A stretch of DNA of 64,000 bases from Maribacter sp. (GCA_011050675.1 DRFI01000010.1:186001-250000), one strand, 5' to 3'; positions 36,523 to 45,889 are shown, counted from the stretch's first letter. Numbers and translations are program-made. The notes: generated by a model from the sequence alone, not told the origin.

Positions 36523-38080
36523 TAGTATACCTACAAAAGAAGCTATAGAAAAGCTTTCGCTATCTGAAAAAGTTGGACAACTTTTTATGCCTGCAGCTTT
36601 TATAAACGATACAGAGGAAGAAATACAACAGCTTGAAAAACTGATTTCAGAACAACATGTTGGCGGACTCTGTTTTTTTCATTCCAGAGCAAGTGCCGCT
36701 ACTAATTTTGAAGGCAAGAAAAAAATAATAGTTAATGAGAATAGTTTTGAAACATTAAAAAATCTAATTAAGAGATATCAAAAAGCAGCTACCTACCCCC
36801 TATTAATTTCTATTGATGCGGAGTGGGGATTAGCTATGCGCATAGAGAACACTCCACAATACCCTTATGCTATTACTTTAGGAGCTAACACTAATAATGT
36901 TGATTTAGTTTATGAAGTTGGAAAACAAATAGCCAAAGATTGTAAGGCTGCAGGTATACATTGGAATCTTTCTCCCGTTGTTGATATCAATATAAATCCG
37001 AATAACCCTGTAATTGGCTATCGCTCTTTTGGTGATGACAAGCACAATGTGGTCGCTATGGCAACTGCATATGTAAAAGGCACACAAAGCGAAGGTGTAC
37101 TTACAAGCATAAAACATTTTCCCGGTCATGGAGATACGGCAACAGATTCTCATTTAGGGCTACCGGTTATAGAAAAAAGCAAAGCAGAACTTTTAAAAAA
37201 TGAATTATACCCTTTTCGAAAATTAGTCGAAGAAGGTGTTGATTCCGTAATGGCAGGACATCTTTCTGTACCATCATTAACATCTAATTCTAAATTACCA
37301 TCCAGCATCAATAAAGATATTATTACTGGAGTTTTACGAAATGAAATGGGTTTTGACGGTGTTATCATTTCCGATGCATTAAATATGCATGCAGTTTCTA
37401 AAAACTATCCTATAAAAGGAGAATTAGAATGGTTAGCATTTAATGCTGGAAACGATGTTTTATGTTTTGCAGAGCATATTGAAGAAGGCATTCAGTTGAT
37501 TTTAAAAAATGCATCCGAAACTCAAATCAATAAAAGTCTTGAGCGTATTTGGAAGTTAAAAGAAAAAGCAATTAAAGAAGAAGGTTCATTTCAAGAATTG
37601 ACAGACCCAAGTTCTCTGAACAGAAAAATTGCAGAACGATCACTTACCATACATCATGGTAACGCTGTCGATATTGCAAAATTCAAAGCCACTGATTTCT
37701 GTACCTTAACAATAAAGCGTTTTGGGACAGAACAAACCATCAAAGAAATTTTAGACAACATTGTTGAAATGAGAAATGAAGTTAAAGATGAGACTGAAAT
37801 CTTGTTACTCCTAACTCCTCCTCAAATAAAACCAACTAATAATTTCGGTTTTCTTAAAGAAGAAATAAACTTTGTTAATGAGCTTATAACTTCTAAAAAT
37901 GTCGTTTTCTATCATTACGGAAATCCGTATGCATTAAAATATTTCAATACAGATAAAACTACCGCTACTGTAATTGCTTATCAGAACTTTAAGGAATTTC
38001 AAGATGTGGCAACAGAACATTTTTTAGGCACATTTGAAGCAGTCGGAAAATTACCTTTTAAACTTGGGAAAAGCCTATGA
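36515..38080 (+). CDS. nagZ: Beta-N-acetylhexosaminidase, GH3 NagZ type
   Basis: A 521-residue protein without signal peptide, so cytoplasmic. The GH3 N-terminal barrel has LSLSEKVGQLFMPA at the start, SIDAEWGLAMR, SPVVDININPNNPVIGYRSF, the NagZ signature KHFPGHGDTATDSHLG at about 199-214 (catalytic Asp-His pair), and the nucleophile in GVIISDALNMHAVS (near 279-292). It releases GlcNAc from GlcNAc-anhydroMurNAc. It is longer than E. coli NagZ (341): about 150 residues follow the barrel, resembling the C-terminal domain of two-domain NagZ proteins. It overlaps ampG by 8 nt and the CPBP gene by 4 nt, implying translational coupling. Confidence 0.95.
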   Translation: MNNSIPTKEAIEKLSLSEKVGQLFMPAAFINDTEEEIQQLEKLISEQHVGGLCFFHSRASAATNFEGKKKIIVNENSFETLKNLIKRYQKAATYPLLISIDAEWGLAMRIENTPQYPYAITLGANTNNVDLVYEVGKQIAKDCKAAGIHWNLSPVVDININPNNPVIGYRSFGDDKHNVVAMATAYVKGTQSEGVLTSIKHFPGHGDTATDSHLGLPVIEKSKAELLKNELYPFRKLVEEGVDSVMAGHLSVPSLTSNSKLPSSINKDIITGVLRNEMGFDGVIISDALNMHAVSKNYPIKGELEWLAFNAGNDVLCFAEHIEEGIQLILKNASETQINKSLERIWKLKEKAIKEEGSFQELTDPSSLNRKIAERSLTIHHGNAVDIAKFKATDFCTLTIKRFGTEQTIKEILDNIVEMRNEVKDETEILLLLTPPQIKPTNNFGFLKEEINFVNELITSKNVVFYHYGNPYALKYFNTDKTTATVIAYQNFKEFQDVATEHFLGTFEAVGKLPFKLGKSL

Positions 38081-38931
38081 ATCATAATGGATGGCTAAGA
38101 GTTTTTGCAATTATTATCTCTTACTTTATTGTAGTTGGACTATTTCAGGTTGCTGGTGCTTTCATTGTTGGCATACCAATTGACGACCCTGATTACAATA
38201 GTACCACCGGTCAATATCTTATCATGACTGCTTTTTCATTTTTAGGAACTTTCCTTTTAGTCTGGCTTTTTATGAAATTTTTAGACGAAGAAAAATTTAT
38301 AGAAGTAGGGCTTCAAATTAAAAATAGAAAAATTGATATAATAATAGGCGTAATACTAGGTTTGGCTATAATGTTTCTAGCATACTTAGGTTTATCGTTA
38401 TCTCACGAAATAGTATTTAATAAATTGATTTTTAATTTTTCTGAACTAGTCTATACTACTTTACTTTTTATACTAGTCGCAGTTTTAGAAGAAGTATTAT
38501 TTAGAGGCTATATTTTAAAAAACTTAATGCTTTCTTTTAATAAATATATTGCGTTAATAGTATCTTCTGCCCTGTTTGCCTTAATGCATGGAGCTAACCC
38601 AAACATTAGTTCGTTCAGCTTACTTGGTTTATTCTTAGCGGGTATGGCATTAGGTGTTTCTTACATTTACACCAAAAATCTATGGTATCCCATTGCCTTT
38701 CATTTCAGCTGGAACCTTTTTCAATCATTGCTCGGATTTAACGTAAGTGGTCAAGATATTTACTCCATTATTGAATTTACTATACCAGTAACCAATAAAA
38801 TTAATGGAGGCGAATTTGGCTTTGAAGGATCAATTTTTTCACTAATTACAGAATTGTCATTAGTGTTTTTAATCATGTATTATTACCAAGTACAACAGAA
38901 AAAACAACCTATCGCAAATGAAAATATATAA
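38077..38931 (+). CDS. CPBP-family intramembrane glutamic protease
   Basis: A 284-residue membrane protein with about eight hydrophobic segments. CPBP (Abi/Rce1) motifs are present: EEVLFRGYIL at about 137-146, SALFALMHGANPN near 163-175, and a third His in PIAFHFSWNLFQ near 205-216. These residues form the glutamic-protease-type active site of Rce1. The gene overlaps nagZ by 4 nt and anmK by 14 nt, so it is translationally embedded in the recycling operon. Its substrate is unknown; it could process an envelope protein of this pathway or have no link. Confidence 0.93.
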   Translation: MNHNGWLRVFAIIISYFIVVGLFQVAGAFIVGIPIDDPDYNSTTGQYLIMTAFSFLGTFLLVWLFMKFLDEEKFIEVGLQIKNRKIDIIIGVILGLAIMFLAYLGLSLSHEIVFNKLIFNFSELVYTTLLFILVAVLEEVLFRGYILKNLMLSFNKYIALIVSSALFALMHGANPNISSFSLLGLFLAGMALGVSYIYTKNLWYPIAFHFSWNLFQSLLGFNVSGQDIYSIIEFTIPVTNKINGGEFGFEGSIFSLITELSLVFLIMYYYQVQQKKQPIANENI

Positions 38932-39994
38932 AATTATTGGTTTAATGTCAGGAACATCTTTAGATGGTCTAGACCTAGCCTATTGCCACATTTGGGAAAA
39001 GAAAGGAATATGGGAATTTGAAATCAAAGAAACCAAAAGCATTGGGTATTCTTCTGAAATGATGAATACATTAAAGAATGCAATTAGCCTATCCGCCGAA
39101 AAACTTATTGAACTTCACAATACTTACGGTACATGGCTTGGCGAACAAGCTTTGACATTTATAAACAAAAATAAATTAGAGGTAGATTATATTGCAAGTC
39201 ATGGTCACACTACACATCATCGTCCAGAAATGGGGTTTACTTTTCAAGTGGGTTCAGGACAACATTTAGCAAATGTATGTGGCATAAAAGTAATTGCTGA
39301 TTTTAGAACAAATGACATAGCCCTTGGTGGGCAAGGCGCACCATTAGTTCCTATAGGAGATCGCATATTTTTTAGCAAGTATGATTATTGTTTAAATCTT
39401 GGTGGTATTAGTAACATATCTTTTGACGTGAAAGACAAAAGAATAGCTTATGATATTGGTTTGGCAAATATGATTCTAAACTATATTACCAGAAAAGTAG
39501 ATTTAGAGTATGACGAAGACGGTAAACTTGCACGTAGTGGTAAAGTAAATACTAAAATGCTAGAACGGTTAAACGGTCTTCAATATTATATATTACCTCA
39601 TCCCAAATCTATTGGTTATGAATGGTTTTTGGCAGAAGTAGTCCCTATCGTTGAAGAAACAGATGATACTATAGAAAATTTGCTCCATACCGGCATACAC
39701 CATATATGTGATAAAATAGCACAGCAGATTCAACTAAATTTCAAAAATAACAAGCAGCAATTACTAGTTACTGGCGGCGGCGCACTTAACTCGTTCTTGA
39801 TAGAAACATTACAACAAAAATTGGGTGAAACCACGAAAGTGGTGATACCAGAAAAAATTATCATTGAATTTAAAGAGGCCTTGGTATTTGCATTGATGGG
39901 TGTATTAAGAGTCGAGCAATTAACAAATGTACTTTCATCTGTTACAGGGGCAAAAAAAGATTCTTCGAGTGGAGTATTGTTCGTACCGAATTGA
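38918..39994 (+). CDS. anmK: Anhydro-N-acetylmuramic acid kinase
   Basis: A 358-residue kinase that opens and phosphorylates 1,6-anhydroMurNAc to MurNAc-6-P, the substrate of MurQ. It carries the family's ATP-binding start GLMSGTSLDGLDLAY (near 8-22), HGHTTHHRPEMGFTFQVG (near 92-109), IADFRTNDIALGGQGAPLVP with the catalytic Asp, NLGGISNISF, and VTGGGALNSFLIETL. It overlaps the CPBP gene by 14 nt and is the last gene of the run that starts at 33732. Length is close to E. coli AnmK (369). Confidence 0.97.
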   Translation: MKIYKIIGLMSGTSLDGLDLAYCHIWEKKGIWEFEIKETKSIGYSSEMMNTLKNAISLSAEKLIELHNTYGTWLGEQALTFINKNKLEVDYIASHGHTTHHRPEMGFTFQVGSGQHLANVCGIKVIADFRTNDIALGGQGAPLVPIGDRIFFSKYDYCLNLGGISNISFDVKDKRIAYDIGLANMILNYITRKVDLEYDEDGKLARSGKVNTKMLERLNGLQYYILPHPKSIGYEWFLAEVVPIVEETDDTIENLLHTGIHHICDKIAQQIQLNFKNNKQQLLVTGGGALNSFLIETLQQKLGETTKVVIPEKIIIEFKEALVFALMGVLRVEQLTNVLSSVTGAKKDSSSGVLFVPN

Positions 39995-40022
39995 ACTTTT
40001 TTACCTAATTTACTTGATAATC

Positions 40023-40030
40023 TAGATTTG
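40023..40030 (+). promoter_or_regulatory. -7 element TAGATTTG for the acetate module
   Basis: TAGATTTG matches TAnnTTTG, 97 nt before the DUF4212 ATG. No TTG lies 17-23 nt upstream, so this is a partial match. If it is used, the small hairpin at 40037-40052 would lie at the very 5' end of the mRNA. Confidence 0.45.
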
Positions 40031-40036
40031 AGCACC

Positions 40037-40056
40037 CGGAGGTTTTCCTCTGTTTT
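40037..40056 (+). terminator. Small hairpin after anmK
   Basis: CGGAGG (40037-40042) pairs with CCTCTG (40047-40052), one G-T pair included, loop TTTT, followed by TTTT. It may be a weak terminator of the anmK operon, or a leader element of the next transcript. Confidence 0.5.
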
Positions 40057-40126
40057 AAAATAATTTTATTTGAATTTGCCTTTGGTGAATTATAAGGATA
40101 TTCACTTTACTAAAATCGGAACAGAA

Positions 40127-40387
40127 ATGTCAGAAAAACAAAAGAAAGCAACCGCTTACTGGAAAGAAAATGTCAGGTATCTATTTATACTTTTAGTTAT
40201 TTGGTTTGTTGTATCATTTGGGGCTGGTATTCTATTTAAAGACGCATTGGATGCTATTAAAATTGGAGGCTTCAAATTAGGATTTTGGTTTGCACAACAA
40301 GGATCTATTTATGTTTTTGTTATTTTAATTTTTGTTTATGTAAGACTCATGAACAAGCTGGATAAAAAATACGGCTACAACGAATAA
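40127..40387 (+). CDS. DUF4212 small subunit of a sodium/solute symporter
   Basis: An 86-residue protein with two membrane segments (about 17-38 and 52-75). ATG at 40127 gives MSEKQKKATAYWKENVRYLF, the normal N-terminus of DUF4212; a TTG start at 40070 would add 19 residues of no family character. KENVRYLFILLVIWFVVSFG and FWFAQQGSIYVFVILIFVYV are typical. DUF4212 proteins are encoded with VC_2705-type sodium/solute symporters and probably form a two-part transporter; the large subunit follows after 33 nt. Confidence 0.92.
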   Translation: MSEKQKKATAYWKENVRYLFILLVIWFVVSFGAGILFKDALDAIKIGGFKLGFWFAQQGSIYVFVILIFVYVRLMNKLDKKYGYNE

Positions 40388-40420
40388 CACAACAACCATC
40401 AACCACCAAAAAACCACAAC

Positions 40421-42115
40421 ATGAGTGTTCAAACTTGGACTTATATTTTAGTAGGGATCACTTTCGCCCTTTATATCGGAATTGCTATTTATTCTAGGGC
40501 CGGATCCACAAAAGACTTTTACGTTGCCGGCGGAGGTGTTTCACCTCTAGCGAACGGCATGGCAACGGCAGCAGATTGGATGTCCGCAGCATCTTTCATC
40601 TCCATGGCAGGTATTATTTCTTTTGCCGGTTATGATGGATCTGTATACTTAATGGGCTGGACAGGAGGCTATGTTTTATTAGCCCTGTTACTGGCTCCTT
40701 ACTTACGCAAATTCGGCAAGTTCACTGTGCCTGATTTTATTGGGGATCGTTACTATTCCAAAACAGCGCGTATAGTTGCGGTTATTTGTGCACTAATTGT
40801 TTCTTTCACTTACGTTGCAGGGCAAATGCGCGGTGTAGGTGTGGTTTTTTCAAGATTCCTTCAGGTAGACATTGATACAGGTGTTATCATAGGTATGATC
40901 ATTGTATTATTCTATGCCGTTTTAGGCGGAATGAAAGGCATCACTTATACACAAGTTGCTCAGTATTGTGTATTAATTTTTGCTTTTATGGTACCGGCCA
41001 TATTTATTTCTATACAAATGACCGGAAATCCTATTCCACAGTTAGGCATGGGATCAACACTTAATGATGGCTCTGGAACTTTTTTATTGGATAAGTTAGA
41101 CGGACTCTCCACAGAATTAGGATTCAACGAATATACGGATGGATCAAAATCTATTACTGATGTTTTCGCCATAACACTAGCCTTAATGGTTGGTACTGCA
41201 GGTTTGCCTCATGTTATCGTTCGTTTCTTTACTGTTAAAAAAGTTAAGGATGCTCGTAAGTCTGCTGGATTAGCATTATTGTTAATAGCTATTTTATATA
41301 CAACTGCGCCGGCTGTTTCTGTATTTGCAAAGACTAATTTAATCAACACAGTAAGTAATGAAGAATATGCTAACATGCCTGTTTGGTTTAAGAATTGGGA
41401 AGAAACGGGATTATTAGCTTTTGATGATAAAAATGAGGATGGAAAAATTCAATATGTAGCTGATAAAAACAAGAATGAACTTACCATAGATAATGACATA
41501 ATGGTATTGGCTAATCCAGAAATTGCAGATTTACCAGCTTGGGTAATAGCCTTAGTAGCTGCTGGCGGACTTGCAGCAGCACTTTCTACCGCAGCCGGAC
41601 TTCTATTGGTAATTTCCGCATCTGTTTCCCATGATTTAGTTAAAAAAGTTTTTAAACCAAATATTTCAGATAAGTCAGAGCTATGGGTAGCTAGAGGTGC
41701 GGCAACAGTTGCTGTAGTTATTGCAGGTTATTTTGGCATTAATCCGCCAGGCTTTGTCGCAGCCGTTGTAGCTTTGGCTTTTGGTTTAGCAGCTGCATCA
41801 TTTTTTCCTGCCATTGTTCTAGGTATATTTTATAAGAAAATGAATAAAGAAGGAGCCATTAGCGGTATGGTAGTAGGTATTATACTTATGCTATTCTACA
41901 TGACCAAATTTAAATTTGGTTGGTTTGGTGGTGGCACCGAAGCAGATTGGTGGTTTGGAATATCTCCAGAAGGGTTTGGTAGTATCGCCATGATCGCTAA
42001 CTTTATAGTAGCAATTATTGTATTACAATTTACCCCAGAACCACCAGAGGATGTTCAAGAAATTGTAGAAAATATAAGAATACCTAGTGGTGCGGGTGAA
42101 GCCACGGGACATTAG
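40421..42115 (+). CDS. Sodium/solute symporter, VC_2705 type (probable acetate/monocarboxylate uptake)
   Basis: A 564-residue SSS-family transporter with about 13 membrane helices. Family marks are STKDFYVAGGGVSPLANGMA and ADWMSAASFISMAGIISFAG near the N-terminus, KFTVPDFIGDRYYS, TYVAGQMRGVGVVFSRF, GTAGLPHVIVRFFTV and LAAALSTAAGLLLVISASVS. A hydrophilic loop at about 305-365 is long, as is usual in this subfamily. Acetate or a related monocarboxylate is the likely substrate because acs follows directly; that assignment is inference. Confidence 0.92.
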   Translation: MSVQTWTYILVGITFALYIGIAIYSRAGSTKDFYVAGGGVSPLANGMATAADWMSAASFISMAGIISFAGYDGSVYLMGWTGGYVLLALLLAPYLRKFGKFTVPDFIGDRYYSKTARIVAVICALIVSFTYVAGQMRGVGVVFSRFLQVDIDTGVIIGMIIVLFYAVLGGMKGITYTQVAQYCVLIFAFMVPAIFISIQMTGNPIPQLGMGSTLNDGSGTFLLDKLDGLSTELGFNEYTDGSKSITDVFAITLALMVGTAGLPHVIVRFFTVKKVKDARKSAGLALLLIAILYTTAPAVSVFAKTNLINTVSNEEYANMPVWFKNWEETGLLAFDDKNEDGKIQYVADKNKNELTIDNDIMVLANPEIADLPAWVIALVAAGGLAAALSTAAGLLLVISASVSHDLVKKVFKPNISDKSELWVARGAATVAVVIAGYFGINPPGFVAAVVALAFGLAAASFFPAIVLGIFYKKMNKEGAISGMVVGIILMLFYMTKFKFGWFGGGTEADWWFGISPEGFGSIAMIANFIVAIIVLQFTPEPPEDVQEIVENIRIPSGAGEATGH

Positions 42116-42186
42116 AAAAAACAAATCAACATTTATCAACAACCAAAAGGCAGCAACACCTTTTGCATATTAAATTAGCGCATACC

Positions 42187-44094
42187 ATGAGTAATTACCA
42201 CATTAAACATTTGGAGGAATATTATCAAGTCTATCGAAAATCGGTTCGTAATCCTGAAGCGTTTTGGGAAGAAATTGCCGAAGAGCATTTCGTTTGGCGC
42301 AAGCGGTGGGACAATGTTCTAAGTTGGGATTTTAAGAAACCTGAAATAAAATGGTTCGAAGGTGCTAAACTAAATATTACCGAAAACTGTTTAGATCGTC
42401 ATTTACCAACAAGAGGAGATAAAACGGCAATCATATTCGAACCTAACGACCCAAAGGAAGAAGCACTTCATATCACGTATAGGCAGTTGCATGAGCGTGT
42501 TTGTCGCATGGCAAATGTGTTATTGGATCATGGCGTAAAGAAAGGTGACCGTGTTTGCATTTACCTACCAATGATTCCCGAGCTTTCCGTAGCCCTATTG
42601 GCATGCGCTCGTATTGGAGCAATTCATTCCGTAGTATTTGCAGGTTTTTCTTCAAATGCAGTAGCTACACGAATTAATGACTCCGATTGTAAACTTGTTA
42701 TCACATCAGACGGTTCGTTTCGTGGAAACAAATCAATTGATCTTAAGGGAATTGTTGACAAAGCTTTAGAAGGTTGTCCAGGCGTTGAAAATGTTTTGGT
42801 AATTAAACGTACAGGAGTTGATATTTCAATGGAAGCAGGTAGAGATAAATGGTTACAGCCATTGTTAGAAGAAGCCTATGCAGATTGTGTTGCCGAGATT
42901 ATGGATGCTGAAGACCCTTTGTTTATTCTATACACCTCAGGTTCTACCGGCACCCCAAAAGGAATGGTACATACTACCGCAGGTTATATGGTTTATACCG
43001 CTTATACTTTTAAAAACGTATTTCAATATAAAGAACATGATGTGTATTGGTGCACTGCCGATATAGGCTGGATAACTGGTCACTCTTATATTGTTTACGG
43101 ACCATTAGCGAATGGAGCAACTACATTAATGTTTGAAGGCGTACCTTCTTATCCAGATTTTGGTCGTTTTTGGGATGTAATTGAAAAACATAAAGTAAAT
43201 CAGTTTTACACTGCTCCAACAGCTATTAGAGCTTTAGCTAAAGAAAATTTAGAATACGTTGAAAAGCATGACCTTTCAAGTTTAAAAGTTTTGGGTTCTG
43301 TGGGCGAACCTATTAATGAAGAAGCATGGCATTGGTATAATAACAATGTAGGTAAAAAGAACAGCCCAATAGTTGATACATGGTGGCAAACGGAAACTGG
43401 CGGAATTATGATTACCCCAATACCATACGTAACCCCAACCACTCCAACTTATGCTACTCTACCATTTATAGGAATTCAACCAGCACTTATGGATGAGAAT
43501 GCCAAAGAAATTAAGGGCAATCAAGTTGATGGTCGTTTATGTATAAAATTCCCTTGGCCATCGATTGCAAGAACTATCTGGGGCAATCATGACCGGTATA
43601 GGGAAACTTATTTTTCTGCATATGAGAATATGTACTTTACGGGTGATGGCGCTCTTAGAGATGCTGTTGGTTATTACAGAATTACGGGTCGTGTTGATGA
43701 TGTCATTATTGTATCTGGTCATAATTTAGGAACAGCTCCAATAGAAGATTCTATAAATGAGCACCCTGCAGTAGCAGAATCTGCTATTGTAGGTTTCCCA
43801 CATGATGTAAAAGGAAATGCACTTTATGGATATGTTATTTTAAAGGAAGTAGGAGAAAGCAGAGATCGCGAAAATCTAAGAAAAGAAATCAACCAACAGA
43901 TTACCGAACACGTTGGTCCTATTGCCAAACTAGACAAAATTCAATTTGTAACCGGATTGCCTAAAACACGTAGTGGAAAAATAATGCGTAGAATTCTACG
44001 TAAAATCGCCAGTAACGACACCAGTAATTTAGGTGACACAAGCACATTACTGAATCCGGAGGTTGTTCAAGAAATTATGGATAACTCACTATAA
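42187..44094 (+). CDS. acs: Acetate-CoA ligase (acetyl-CoA synthetase)
   Basis: A 635-residue AMP-forming ligase turning acetate, ATP and CoA into acetyl-CoA. Motifs: LFILYTSGSTGTPKGMVHTT (A3, phosphate loop), WCTADIGWITGHSYIVYGPL, DTWWQTETGGIMITP (acetate pocket Trp and A5), YFTGDGALRDAVGYYRITGR (A7/A8 hinge), and the acetylation-site region PKTRSGKIMRRILRK near 596-610, whose last-motif Lys is the usual regulatory acetyl-lysine. ATG at 42187 is chosen over an in-frame TTG at 42163. It follows the symporter by 71 nt, giving an uptake-and-activation unit for acetate. Confidence 0.97.
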   Translation: MSNYHIKHLEEYYQVYRKSVRNPEAFWEEIAEEHFVWRKRWDNVLSWDFKKPEIKWFEGAKLNITENCLDRHLPTRGDKTAIIFEPNDPKEEALHITYRQLHERVCRMANVLLDHGVKKGDRVCIYLPMIPELSVALLACARIGAIHSVVFAGFSSNAVATRINDSDCKLVITSDGSFRGNKSIDLKGIVDKALEGCPGVENVLVIKRTGVDISMEAGRDKWLQPLLEEAYADCVAEIMDAEDPLFILYTSGSTGTPKGMVHTTAGYMVYTAYTFKNVFQYKEHDVYWCTADIGWITGHSYIVYGPLANGATTLMFEGVPSYPDFGRFWDVIEKHKVNQFYTAPTAIRALAKENLEYVEKHDLSSLKVLGSVGEPINEEAWHWYNNNVGKKNSPIVDTWWQTETGGIMITPIPYVTPTTPTYATLPFIGIQPALMDENAKEIKGNQVDGRLCIKFPWPSIARTIWGNHDRYRETYFSAYENMYFTGDGALRDAVGYYRITGRVDDVIIVSGHNLGTAPIEDSINEHPAVAESAIVGFPHDVKGNALYGYVILKEVGESRDRENLRKEINQQITEHVGPIAKLDKIQFVTGLPKTRSGKIMRRILRKIASNDTSNLGDTSTLLNPEVVQEIMDNSL

Positions 44095-44129
44095 TTCATC
44101 CTTCGATAAAATAATATCTATTATTTATC

Positions 44130-44175
44130 AAAATTCACCAAGCCTAATATAACTGGAACTTGGTGAATTTTTATT
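44130..44175. terminator. Bidirectional terminator between acs and the TPR lipoprotein gene
   Basis: A 13-bp stem AAAATTCACCAAG (44130-44142) with CTTGGTGAATTTT (44159-44171), 16-nt loop and T runs on both sides. The reverse-strand stop codon at 44171-44173 lies at the foot of the stem. Confidence 0.88.
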
Positions 44176-45889
44176 TTATACGAGAAGTAGATAATTGAAT
44201 ATCTGACGTAGACCAACTTTCTCTTCTTTCCCTTTCAATCTCCTTGACCATCTTTTGATCATCAAGTTTCTCATAAGCCAGTTTTAAACCATGCAGCGCC
44301 CATCCATTTTTGGGCAATCGAACTAAATCTACTTCATAAGTAGCAATTGCATCTTTATATAACTCTGCTTCAATTTGAATTGCACCTAAATAATGACGTA
44401 CGGAAAAAAACCAATCTGGTGGCTCGTTATAATTCAAACTATCTTCTAATACTATAGCTTCTTTTAATAATATTATACTTTCTTGGTATTTGAATTCTTT
44501 AGCCAATATCTCAGCTTTCAGAACCCGTTTCGCTATCTGGATCAAAACATCTACAGAATTAATTTCCCAAATAGATATTTCTTTCAAACCATCATCTTCT
44601 GCAATTACCTCTAATGAACGCAATTCTTTTTTAGCATTTTCCATCTCGTTCAATCCTAAAAAAGCCATTCCTCGTGCATAATTTAAAACTGCCGTAGGGT
44701 ATTTTAAAGAAGGTACTTCATTTTGCATTTTTAATATTTCGTTCCACTTCCCAAATTTCACATTTACATAATATGGGATTGTATAAAAATGTTGTAGCGT
44801 ACCCCAACCAGGCTCTTTCATTAATATTTTACTAGAGTGTTTAGCTACATTTGTTGAAGCTTTTATAGCCCATTCGCTATTCCCTTCTAAAGTTGCTGTG
44901 GCAGACATAAAATGGTAATTATGCGGAAAATAGGTAAGAGGATATGCACCTTGAGCATTGCAAGCATCTATATAGCTACTGTCTACAGTGATAGCACGCA
45001 TGTTTGATAATGTCCCTTTATGATAATCGCCTGTTCTAATATAAACGTGAGATGGCATATGTATGAGATGTCCTGCTCCAGGTACCAAATCATCATCAAA
45101 AATCTGAGCACTTTTAAGCGCATCTTCTGGATTAAGAGATGCTTCTAACACATGTATGTTTAGGTGGTGTGCTCCTGGATGCTTAGAGTCAATAACCATT
45201 GCTTCATCTATAACAGACATTATTTCAGTAGTCCACTCTTTGGGATTACCACTTTTACCCCAAAGGTCCCATGGATGCATATCCATTATAGATTCTGCAA
45301 ACAATGTTGCTACATTAGCGTCATTAGGGTAGTTTCTATAAACCTGACGTAATGCATTTGAATATTCTAAATCTAGCTCACCCCTATCCACAACCGGAAA
45401 TTGCACATATCTTTTGGATAGTGCATTAATTAGAGCCCTCTCTTTCTGAGATACATCACCCTTAGATAATACAACAGCTTTTTGAACTGCCGTATATGCT
45501 CTTTCATAATTATCTGGCTCCATTCCTGCATTATAATTAGGACCCAAAACATAAGCAAATTCCCAATATGCCATTGCACAATTTGGATCTAACTTAGTTG
45601 CATAATAAAAAGAACGAGCGCCTTCTGCATGATTAAAACCATACGCTAAAACCAATCCTTGATTTACATATTTCTGAGCTAAACTATTCTTTGTCGTTAC
45701 AGGAAATTCCAGTACATCTAGACCATTTATAATAGGCGCTATATTATCAGACTTATACCATTCAAAATCAGTGGTAATAGGGGCACAAGCTATAAAAGGG
45801 CGATTAGAAATATCAATTGAATTCCTGTTATTCTTACATCCCAATATTGTACATAAAAAAATGAATATAAGGATACAACTATTTTTCAT
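44171..45889 (-). CDS. TPR-repeat lipoprotein of unknown function
   Basis: A 572-residue lipoprotein (lipobox TILGC). Helical TPR-like repeats cover most of it, for example LAYGFNHAEGARSFYYATKL near 80-99 and LKEAIVLEDSLNYNEPPDWF near 470. A conserved histidine-rich core, HPGAHHLNIHVLEAS (about 236-250) followed by AGHLIHMPSHVYIRTGDYH (about 268-286), is unlike ordinary TPR and could bind a metal. I cannot name the function. It is alone between the acs terminator and the exporter gene. Confidence 0.8.
   Translation of the reverse strand: MKNSCILIFIFLCTILGCKNNRNSIDISNRPFIACAPITTDFEWYKSDNIAPIINGLDVLEFPVTTKNSLAQKYVNQGLVLAYGFNHAEGARSFYYATKLDPNCAMAYWEFAYVLGPNYNAGMEPDNYERAYTAVQKAVVLSKGDVSQKERALINALSKRYVQFPVVDRGELDLEYSNALRQVYRNYPNDANVATLFAESIMDMHPWDLWGKSGNPKEWTTEIMSVIDEAMVIDSKHPGAHHLNIHVLEASLNPEDALKSAQIFDDDLVPGAGHLIHMPSHVYIRTGDYHKGTLSNMRAITVDSSYIDACNAQGAYPLTYFPHNYHFMSATATLEGNSEWAIKASTNVAKHSSKILMKEPGWGTLQHFYTIPYYVNVKFGKWNEILKMQNEVPSLKYPTAVLNYARGMAFLGLNEMENAKKELRSLEVIAEDDGLKEISIWEINSVDVLIQIAKRVLKAEILAKEFKYQESIILLKEAIVLEDSLNYNEPPDWFFSVRHYLGAIQIEAELYKDAIATYEVDLVRLPKNGWALHGLKLAYEKLDDQKMVKEIERERRESWSTSDIQLSTSRIK

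Noticed and set aside
42144-42164. AAAAGG...CCTTTT between the symporter and acs
   Set aside because: Only a 6-bp stem with an 8-nt loop in AT-rich sequence; too weak to call a terminator.
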